DNA of 64,000 nt from Owenia fusiformis (Eukaryota > Annelida > Polychaeta > Sabellida > Oweniidae): contig CAIIXF020000007.1 in the NCBI GenBank assembly GCA_903813345.2, positions 9,927,730 to 9,991,729 of the forward strand, written 5' to 3'. The stretch's first letter is position 1, and every line of letters begins with the position of its first letter. Shown piece by piece: positions 1 to 12,000 of the stretch. Position numbers and translations under genes: made by a program. Below the pieces are notes generated by a model, which was given only the letters and a program-made list of their open reading frames with translations, was not told where the DNA came from and did no database searches.

Positions 1-3000
1 CGATTTGGAATCTTCACTGTCTTTTGTGCCTTCATTTTCAATGGCAGGACTTATGTCTGTATTTACATTTGTATTGTTAACGTCATTGGAAGTATTTTGA
101 GTGGCTTCGTCTGGGTTGGCAGGTTCACCACCAGATGCTGTAGTTGAGTTTACTAGTTCTGTTTCAACAGGAGCGCCATTTACAGGAGAAGCATCTGTAG
201 CTGCGGGAGTAGTGGCTGCTGTGACAGAGGGTTCTGAAATAAAAGTAAACATCAGTGGATGTTACATGAGACCTTTATGAAGTATGGGTTTGAATATTGA
301 AGGATGTTGGCATCTTTTTAAATTTCGCAGCAGCCACAAGTTAAAAGGTGAATATATCTAGAGAAAAAAAGCTTCTGGTTTTCATATTCAAATAGATCCA
401 CTGAGTAGACTACGGAAACAGTCATATCATTAGTGATGTACCTTTGTCTTGAAGATTTTCTTTATTTTCTTTTTGTTTTTCTTTGTCTTTGACTTCCTTT
501 TCTTTCTGCAGCTTCAGCTTGTCTTCCTTCTGATATTCTTTGGCTTCTCTACTGAACACCTGGAAACAATGAACACCTCAAATATGATCACTTGTAAACA
601 ATAAACACCTCAGATATCACTCGTAAACAATGAACACTTCAGATATGATCACTTGTAAATAATCAATATATCAATGATAAACACCTAGAACATGAACACA
701 TATAAACAATAAACACTAATGAACACCTTTATGATGAACTATACACAAAACTTCAATGTTTAACAAACAAGAAGGGGCTTAGACTTTTACTAAAATAACT
801 TTTGTGATACTTCTATCAACTCCCTCAGAAATATTACTGCTAGAAGCTTACCTGTAAAAAGTCTTGCCCTTCTGGAATCATAAACAGAGCCTTGAATTTG
901 TTGTAAAGATGATCTGCCTTGTTTCGTATTCGCTCGTCACCTTTGTATTTACGACACTGAAATAATACCAATAATCACTATGTTGCAACTTGCAAATATG
1001 CCTAACATGTATGTCTCCATGTTGCAACACTCGTATGTTCTGGCACATTAAGAATATAGTAATGCACTGACATGCACTTTAAAATACATGTACATCTGTA
1101 GCTTAAAATATGAATTTTGATTTCTTGATTTAGAATTTTGTTTTTAACTTTTGCTATGTTAAATCAATTACTAGACAATCTAATACAAAAGTCCTACCCA
1201 GATTTCAGGTATTTAACAGGGAATTTGACAAAAATATTTACCTTACGAATGGTTGCGACTATTTCAGGATTTTTCTTTAACATGAGAGGAGAGATCGGTA
1301 GAGTCTGGAGTTCATTCATCAGTGCAACACATCTATCATGGTCCTAAAACAGCAAGACATTGACTTTTAAACAAGTGTGATGCATTGCTACAATATCAAG
1401 AGACAAGTTAAAAGGTGGTTGGCATTTTGGCAATGGTATGGAGGAAACATCTTTGTGTCATTTGCAGGTGTCTCAAAAACAATAGCGACAGTGATTGTTA
1501 TTGTTAACCATCACTTCCCAAAGGACACCTCTTTTATTTCCTCTTGAGCCAGAATCATTTAAGTTGGACTCTGCTGCAGTTCTAGCCCCTTTGATATCAC
1601 TCTTAAATCTTTAAGCAATGTACATGTATAGTAATTTACATAAGATTGAGTTTTGGATTGGGTTCATTCAAAGGTAGAAAGCAATGTATTGAATTCCAAA
1701 ATTCGATCAAGATATACTTTAGATGATGGTTGTGACTTAACTGGTTGGTTGGATAATAGCAAATATCACTGAGAAATATTTCACTCTTCCTACGTTCTGC
1801 ATTAAATAGATGAATTTGTTCATTTAATTTCACACAAAATGCAGTTTAAGTGTTAAAAGAAAATAATTAGGTATTAGTTGTGAACATATTCAAAATTGTT
1901 ATTTTGTCAATGATAGAACGTCATTTTAAATTGTCAACAGACACTGAACATACAATAACAACCAACGATGAAATTAGGTCTAGAATCTCATATACAGGGT
2001 GTCTACCACATAAGCTCCACCCTGTAGGTCATTACATAAATGCATCAGACATATGTGTAACGCAACATTGTAAATTCGCATCTTCAAAGTAACCAAAATT
2101 GTACAGAACAGTCTGAGATATCTGTAGATATGACTTATGATGCTGGGAGGGGATGATGTGTTATATAACAGACTCCCTGTACATCCCTCAAACTCACTTC
2201 CTTCCCAATAACCAAGTAATTTTTGATCAGTAAGTCAATTCTGATCATTCTGATCTCACGACGCATACCTAAAACAATATGATATAGGAGCAATGCAGAG
2301 CAGGATATATTTCCGGGGCTGGTTCAAAATATCAGATTTTGTGAAAGTATCCTTTAAGATTGAACATTTGAGTTAAAAACCTGGCATCTGACCCTGACAC
2401 TAAAGTATTTTTTCACAAAAAGTGATATATTGACACGACCCCTTGTGATGTGATAAGCACTTTTCTTAACCTACCGTAGCTCCCATCCTGAGAGAACGTT
2501 TGATTTCCACATCCATATTTTGCACAATATGTTCAGTCTTCAATACTGTAAATACATAGCATGTCAACATACGGATACATCTAATGGATAAATCTTATGT
2601 TTTTATATTCTAATAACCCACATTAATTTAGGGATGGTGACCAAGTGGTGTCCAAAAGTCAATAAATTTGGAAGAAAGTTATTTAATTGGTGGGGAGTGG
2701 CTAATTGATGATTTGGTGAGTAAAGAATGTTGATTTTTCAAATATAAATAAAAGGTGAATTAACATTTTCAAATTTTATTTCATCGGAGGAAGGACGGGA
2801 ATAAATGCTTCTTAAATCACTGTACTGACATTTTTCCACAACTGTCACCATTTGGACACCATCCCTTGTATATGTACTGCTCTATGCTTAAATTCAAATA
2901 ACAGAGAAAAACTGTTCACATGTAAATGAGTCAATTATTGCATGAGCTTTGAGTTGATTTTTGTTCAAAATTACACGTTCTTGTGGCTTAAGATTTCAAT

Positions 3001-6000
3001 GTTTTTGACTAAAAGTAATGATGATATTTTATATTCTTCAATTTTACATGAGCTTACAATTGATTTTTTCTTTCTTTTTCTGTTCCAGTTTTTCTCGCTT
3101 TTTCCTTTCTTTTTCTTGCTCTTTAGTTTCACTGAAAGAGAAACACAGAAATTAAACCATCATTCTTTCAAATAAAAGTGTACATGCATCTATTTACAAA
3201 TACATAAAAACTGTACCTTCTAAATCAATACAAGAGAAAAAACTTAGTTGAATGATATCATGATGATTGAATTTAATTCATTCACATGATGCTATTTAAA
3301 AACTGTGCCTTATACTGTGGCATTAACACCTCAAGAGCTACACTTCTTCCCCACAAACTCACCCTCTTCGTTTGCGTTCTGCCTCATCCCTCTTATGTTG
3401 AACCTCCTCAGGCACAAGTACTCCAGTTCTTATCTGCTCTTCACGTTTTAGTCTATTAATCCTCGTAGCTTCCTCAAACTGGAATTTTTCTGCAGCAGTT
3501 CTTGGTTCTGGCACGCCATCTATTATTTTTCTTGGAGGTTCCTCTTCACTCTGTAAACCAATCAGATGCATGCATTTTATCGAACATAACATTTAGAAAT
3601 TTTATAAAATACAAATTGTAACTGATGCATTATATTAAAATGAAACCTTTCTGACAATATTCAAATTAAAGTTTTGTCATAAATTAAAACTTGATTCAGT
3701 TTTCAAATTTCATTAAAATACACATATTTCCTTGATAAGCAATCCCTCACCTCACTTTCGCTGTCAATTTTAGCTTTCTTTGATTTCTTTTCTTTCTTGT
3801 TTTCACTTTTCTTTTCACTCTTCTTTTCTTCTTTGAGTTTGTCTTTCTTCGATGTTGATTTAGGAGTTGATTTTGGGGTGTCTTTTTTCAGATCTTTCGA
3901 CTTTGTTTTTGGCGTATTCTTAGGAGTGTTCTTAGGTGTAGACTTTGATTCTTTTTTCTCTGGCTTTTCTTTTGTTTCTTTCTTCTGGAAAAATATTCAA
4001 GATTAAAGTTTGTTGTTGAAATTAGAGCCAAGATCAAATATTAACCTTTTCAAGCCTGGTTTTATCATAGGCACGCCTCATGTCTTTCAAATTATTGCAA
4101 TATCATGAACTACATATTAATCTCAAAAATCATATTTGATTATATGAAAAAATATATAATCCCATTTCAAGAGGTGATGCGTGTTCAGTAGGCTTATACA
4201 AATTTTGAATATATACCCACCTTTTGTTTCTGCACTTTATCTTTCTTGACATCTTCATCTCCACTGGATTCACTGTCATCTTTCTCTCCTTTGGCAGCCT
4301 TTTCCTTCTTCAACTCTTCACGTGCTTGTTTTACTCTCTCTTGCTGTTCCTTGGCCTTTCTATAAAACCATAGAGCGGGAGGGGGCATTACATTGGATTG
4401 AAAATTTTTCCATAAACTAGAAATGTTTGTGCAGATTCTGATTTATAAGGCCATTTATAACAATTTCAATTGTAAGTGTGTTTTTTAATAATTATAGTCA
4501 TATGGCGCATTTTCTTAAAAGATACAGCTTACAAAAGTACAGCTTAATGGGTCTTGCTTTATCCAAAACATGAACATCCTTCATATGTACTCACTTCTCT
4601 TCTGCTTCTTTCAGTTTCTCCTCCATTGCTTTCTTTTTCTCAGCATCTTTGGCTTTCTTCTTTTCATCTTCATCACTAGAATAAGCAGGATTTGTCCCAT
4701 CAAAGGGAAATTTATAAATGGGGACCAATAAAATGAATCCTCTAAAAACTGTCAGCAAATATCTTCCCAGAGACGTTTGCAAGTATGAGTGTTGACTTCA
4801 GCACATTGGGAAATGATATGTCAGAAGAACTTTGAGAGTTAATTGACACATGCAGATTCAAAATTTAGGAATAACACAGTTTAGATAACTTAGATACTGT
4901 ACAGTGTAAATACTTCATTTCTCATTGTTCATTTCTTATTCAAAATCTTTCAGATCAATGGCCCACTTTCCCCCAAAAATAACAGCTTGGTGTTTACCAA
5001 GACTCCACATACAGTGTACAAATATGTTTACAGTAAATAAAAAGATCAACAAATATGTTTACCTGTCTGAGTCAGAGTCGTCGCTGTCACTGGATAGCAC
5101 CACAGCAGGTTTCTTCTTCCCAGCAGCCTTTGCAGCACCTGTTTTGATGAGTAAACATTAATAGTTGAAATTAATCAGTCGCAAGAAATCTGGGAATCAG
5201 TCAGAGAAGAATATATTATTTGGACCAATTGGGGAAGAGAAACAGTTAGCTTAAACGAAAATTATTCTACTTCTTCATTAATCTGAAATATTTACCTTTT
5301 TTAGCTGCAGGTGCTTTCTTCGCTGGAGATTTTTTCTTTGGTTTTTCTACCTTAGCTTCGGAATCTTCACTCTCAGCTTCTGATTCTTTATCTTCTTCAC
5401 TGGCTGCATCATCATCATCTGAACTGTCTTCAGATTCCTCCTTCTTTTTGCCCTTTCCCTTAGCTTTCCTAGCAGGAGCCTTTTTCTTTTTGGTTTCTTC
5501 GACTTCAAAGTCCTAAAATAGATTTGTTCCAAGTGTAAAAATGATTTCTTACGAATGTGCATACATAAAGATTTTATGTACCAACACACTACACGGGTGA
5601 TTTCATTTGTGAATGATTGTCCAAACTGAATGATTCTTAAATACTAGATAAATAATTGGTCTCACTAGAAAATATTGTAGAATGGACAAGTACCATGTGG
5701 TCAGAAATGAAACGGAGTTGAATGGCACTTACAGAGTCTTCCTCATCATCAGATGGAGGCGGAGTCTCTTCATCAAAATCTTCCTCTTCAGCTAGTGGAG
5801 CCTCCTCTTTTTTCTGCCTCTTCACAGGTTTCTTCTGAAATACCAGCATGGGGTGTGATTTTACATAATTGTGATTAGTAGTATTATACCCTTGGTTTAT
5901 TTGTAAGTTCTTTTTTCATTCAATGTGTTTTAACTGGTTTCTACAAATCTTAAAGCAAGAAATTGATGTTTTTATAATGGTAGCATGTATTTTGGGTTTC

Positions 6001-9000
6001 GAAGATTTTTAGATTTACTAAACTTACATTTTCTACACTGCTCTTTCTTTTTCCTTTAGGAGCTGGCTTCTTAGCCGACTTTCCTTTCTGGAAAAACACA
6101 AATAAAAAGGTATTAAGAAAATAAATCACAAGTTGGAAAACTTGAACAATTGTTACAGACACCAATGCTGGGTAGTAAGTTACAAATACCAGTCACAGAT
6201 AATCTTGGCTATAACAATATCATCACTTTTTGATTGCTTATAAATTATACAAATATATCACCTATTGCTATTTTTAACCATTTTTTGCAGACTTAAGATA
6301 ATAAATTAATATGTGCATGGCAAGCAGCATTTTTTCAACTTTTGAAATCTAACGTGAGCTTCTATTCTTGGAACTAGGCTAGATCTAGGCCTTTAATATG
6401 AGGATATTTTTGATTTTTGATTTTTTTAAATTTGCTTTGAAAAGCAGGCTCACATTTATGAGTCATGGGGTAGGACAAAGGGGTATAATGTCAGAATGCC
6501 ATTTCGCTTTAATCTGGGGCGGTGAATTCGTACGATCCACGATCTGATCTGGATAAATTTCGTCATGGTAATGATGCATTGTGGGATTAATCCAAGAATT
6601 AATCCGAAAATCGGTGAATTAGTACGATCCTGGGATTAATCTCAGGATAAATCTCAATCCACCTCTTGAGGTGAATTACTTTTTGGATAAATTTTATCCG
6701 AATTCCAATGCAAATTGGATAAATCTTGGGGATTCCCCCTCATAATCCTCGGATCGTACGAATTCACCAAATATTAATCGGATTAGTAATCCAAGATATA
6801 TCCCAAAAGATAAAATTTATCCGGATTGGATTGGGGATCGTACGAATTCATAGCCCCTGGGGTAACTTCAACAAATATTTTCTCTAATTTCCAATCTGGG
6901 CGAAGGGGTGTAACGTCGACACCATTTTTGGGTAACTTCGAAATATGGGATAATTTCGACACCTTGCTGTTTATTTGCTCTAATTTCGGATCTAGGGGGA
7001 AGCCATGTTTTTTTTCTAGCATGGAACGATATCTTGTGAGATTTTAATTTTTCCAGAACCCAAACATGGCGGAAAACAGAAATTCTACTTCTAATAAGTA
7101 AGTGTCAGAGTTACCATGTCTCTTATGTCGACTTTACCCCACGCGTCGACGTTACACTCCTTTGCACTAGGTAGAAGCCATATTTTTCTTGCATGGATCG
7201 AGATCTCACAAGATTTTTATTTTTTAGAAATCTTGCCTTTGCCCTAAATTAATATAAGTGAACTGCAGTGAATGTCACCTACAAAATGTGAATTTCTCTG
7301 CAAATAGCCACAATTTTGTCTCAGATTTCTGACCAAGATGACATGAACCTTATACACTACCTTGATTTTTTTTCTTTTTCAAATATAGTTTATTCCAATT
7401 TAGGTTTTTACGATACAGAAATACAATGATACAATTAATTACAATAATGTATAATGAGTTATGTTTTAATCATTTTCCATTTGTTTTTAAAAAATACATT
7501 TTTACGAGTACAGATTTCAAAATTTAAAGTTTTAATAGTGCCTTCAAAATTACGCTTAATACCATTATTCAGTTCTTGAATATATGTTTTATATATAACA
7601 AATGACACAATACTTATAAAATAGTTTAAAAATTCAGTATGATTGTCATTTCCATTGTAACCAATTATCAATTTTCTGTAAGTTACTCTTAACCCTGAGA
7701 TATTATAAATATGTTTCCAAATGTTTTGAGAATATGAGCATGAAAATAACAAATGTTTCAAGGTACATAATTCATTACATAAACTACATTTGTAGGTTTC
7801 ACTTTTACCAAATATATATAAATCACTAAGGCTAGGAAGAATATTGTTGATTATTTTAAAGTTGAAATTACCTATTTTCTTTTCTTTACAACTAATTTTT
7901 GTAGAGAAAAAGTTTTGCCAATTTATTTCATCATTGGCTTCATAGCAAAACTCTTGTTCCCATTTCCTTTTCATAAACCATTTTTCCGATCGTTTGTTTT
8001 TTAATATTTCATAAAAGAATTTGGATTTCTGATTATTCACAGTGATAATCACATTATTTATATTAAATTTAAAAGTATTATGAATATTTGTATACTTGAC
8101 AGATTCTAAATTGAATCTTTCTTTCAGTGTGCCCATGGCTGATAAAACTCTGTAATATTCAGATATCCAATTTTGTTTATTTACAAGTTTTTGATATAAC
8201 ATATTAACATCAAGGAACCTGTTCTGAATTATCAAGTCTTTTATGTATATAATTCCACTTTTGATCCATGATTCAAAGAAAATTGGTTTATTTTTGACGG
8301 TGAATAATTTGTTTCCCCATATAACCTCTTGCAAGAGTTCATGTTGCTTCATATCTCTTATATTTTTGATGCATTTACATAAACAATGTGCTTCCAGCAC
8401 TTGTTGATAAAAAAGTGGAACATTTTCAAATTCTTTGAATCTAGTATCATTTATCTTGAATAATACATCTATATTTGGAAGAAATTTATTGAAATAGAAG
8501 TAAGGGATTTTATTGTACATGTTTTGATTATGCAAACGGGGGATCCATGCTGCTTTAAGTGCATGTATTTGAGACTCTAAGTCAATCATATTTATTCCAC
8601 CCTTATTAATATTATTTATGATTATAGATCTTCTTATTTTGTCCTTTTTTCCATCCCATAGAAATTTAAATACAAGATTGTTTACTTTTTTTATAATCTC
8701 GTGTGGCACAGATAATACTGATGCTGCATAAATTAATTTTGGAATTGCCAGTGATTTAATCACTGTTACTTTGCCAAAAAGTGTTAAGTATCGGTTCTTC
8801 CAGCTGTCTAATATTTTTTCTACCTTTTTTACTCTATCTTCCCAGTTTAATTCATAACATCTTTGTTTGTTGTGTCCTAAAAAGATTCCTAAATATTTGA
8901 TTGGTTCATCAGTAAAAGTTATATTTTCACATTTCTTTTCAAAGTCCTTATACACTACCTTGATAACATTTCCTTTGATGACTGTTTTACAAACTGTACT

Positions 9001-12000
9001 AGTTTTTGTAACTTTTGTGACTGAATTTCTGAGCTGCATTTTCCCTCCAAATTTATACTTTCAAAATGGAGTTACTTTGCACTAATTGACCTTCAACTTG
9101 ATGATCAGTTTGTTGTTTTGACTGGTCAGTTGTCAAGGTGATGTTCTTTAGTAAGAAGAGTTCATTCAAAGGGAGTGTAGCTATTTTTAACTCTTCAGCC
9201 ACCATAAAGACTGATAAATTGTTTCAACTAATGTTGCCATTTCTGGTTTTCAGATTCATTCATTCATAAACAAAGAACAATCAGACACCTGTTTACAACT
9301 GCTAAAAGTTAATTCTAAAAATATATTTGAATAATATAAATTGATTCATTTACTTGTTCATCCTCATTGTCATAAGATTTAAGAAGTTCATAAGTTCTTT
9401 TAAAGAGGTTCAATTCAAAAAATGCACAAAGTTCCCCTTTTAAAATAATGATCTCTCACTCTGCTTGCAGGTCTGAGAGTAATACATAGTTAAACAGTAA
9501 TAATATGTTTTTATCCCAGTGTTGTTCATATAGTATTATTAATATAGACTTACGTACATACAATTCTCGTATAGACAGTTAATCAGCATGTTCTGTCTAA
9601 CATACCCTCAAATCAAATTTTTAATAAAAATAAATTATTTTTCCCACCGACCCTAATCTGTAAATTCATTGAGCAGGAAACAGACATATATTTTTGTTTG
9701 GCCGTAAGAAAATGTGTTTTTATCCATGCAATATTGGTCAGATTTTTACTTTTAGGCAAAATAACAAGGACCATTAGGATAATTTTGTATTCTGTGCATA
9801 AAACAATCTAAACAAATGATTATGCTTTCTAAAAATAACAAACATTCATCCATATAATTTGATGTAAGACTAATCATTTACCTTATTTGCTTTGCCCTCA
9901 TCCACGACCAACTTCTCATCATCTGAGTCTCCACTGCTGGAGCTTCCTGATGGAGAGGATGGTGAGAGGATATGCTCCTCCTCAACTTCCATCTTCTCCT
10001 CCTCTTCCTCCTCAACACTCTCCTCAGTGGTAACTTCCTAGAATAGAGAATATAGAGTCATTGAAGGTCAAATCTGTAGTCAGAGACCCAGGCCTGTCAA
10101 CTGTCCCGCAATTTGCGTATTTGTCACGCATTTGCTGAAGAATTTGAAGTCACGCCAGTTATTTTTGCGTGACAGAAAATGTCACGCAAATACGCATTTT
10201 ACCTGGTAATTGTCAAGCAAAAATATTTCTGTAGAAAAATTTCTAAAGTTCGTCTACACAGCAAAAATACGAACGCCGAAAAAAAAACGTATGCATTTCG
10301 TTCGGACTTTTCACGCGAATCACGTGTATGTCACGCATTCAAATAGGTCTTTTTTCAATTTGCTTTATAGAGTATAACTTTTCTTTGATAATAACTAATT
10401 CAATATGGAAATTTCCTTTTGTATTTTTGAGCATGGGAATTTCTCTCATAGTGCATAGTGTCATTAACTATCATAAAATACAAGAAACAAACCTGTTTTT
10501 CAGCACCAAACTTGATGTTAGGATTATTTTCAATCTCCCAGAGGCCATCATTGAAACCTGCTCTTGGTTTCTCCTTGCCAAACTTCTCTTTGTTCTTTTC
10601 ATATGGGAAGATATCTTTTGGTGCAAGTGTGGCACTACAAGATGCATAAAATACATACAATACTATAGGCCACATCAAAATGATATTAAATCTTCTAATC
10701 AAAAAGAAATAACACACACACATACATTTTCAAGATATCATGACAGTATAATGTGGTAGTTTTCTCTTGGATTTTTCGCATTAAGGGCAATACCTGTTTT
10801 TTCCCCTATTTGATTGAGAAAATTAAAACTGAAAAAATGGTATAATTTTCATTGAACAACAAATTTTAATGGTTACTTACGTTTCATGTGTGCCATAGAA
10901 GAAGATTGGGTATTTCCCCTTTGGAGGTTTAGGGCCACCCTCTGGCACTTCATCAATCTGTAATATGATGTACTGGTATACAGAGTAAGATCTACAATAT
11001 TCAGGTCTAAAATGATCCAAAATGGCCACTTAAATTCCAAGATGGCCATCTAAAGGTTATCAGCTCAAGAAGTTGGAATCACCTGACAACAAGTGATTTT
11101 CATAAATTTAGAAAAAGTGAAATCTGACAACAATTATGATGACAGTTATATGATGTAAATATTTTATAACATTCAAATAAACTACTGTAAAGAAAAATGT
11201 TTGTATTTTACTATAGGTCAACTTAAATATATATATAAAGGAAGAATACCTCCAAAAGAATATATAGAAGACAAAAAGAAGTATAACAATGTATCTAGTA
11301 AGTTTGACTCATATAGTTTATCACTGAAACACTACAAGCTAAGTTGCTAGTTTTCTATTCTTCAAAATTTAAAAATTCTAAATGGAAAAATTCAAAACAA
11401 CAGACTAATTTAAATTTTGCATTTTATTGTGACTGTGGTTTGGTTATTTTCAGAAAAACATGGAATATGTGTGATGATTTTTTGAGATTTTCAGCTATAC
11501 AATAAATCATAAATGTATAAAAACATCTTAATTTCCAACGGAGCTTTCATATATACATGTAACCATGCTCAAACAAACAAAAATTGCTCAAATCTGAAAA
11601 CAAAAGCTTTTGTCAGAGATTCTGCATCATATCATAAAAAACAAAACTCTACAATTCTTCTACTGCAGTCAGAAAAATGGAAAACTTGTTATTTGAGTTA
11701 ACTAGAACTAAACAGTTTGATCCATTGCCTCAAGAAATAACTCAAACTGAGTGAATTCCCAATTCATCAGATGGGACTTTCACTAAATTTGATCTGATCG
11801 ACTAGTCTACTTGATAAAGATACAAAAACATAAGTATAGAACAATGTAATATAGAAATATATTACTTTTAAGATTGGGAATCAGCATTTGTTACAAGTGC
11901 CATTCATGTTCAATTTTAACCAAAAAATGTCAATGGTCATGAGATTTTTTCGCTCTTGTCTCTAACAATGCCTTGTTGGAGACTAGATTTGCAATTTAGC

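Noticed and set aside
8946-9039. Start of the long LINE frame at 9039
   Set aside because: The first 31 codons fall in the 19-bp target duplication and the original intron, upstream of the element's 5' truncation.
10328-10759. 143-codon plus-strand frame
   Set aside because: It is antisense to the PWWP exon at 10493-10634 and has no recognisable domain.
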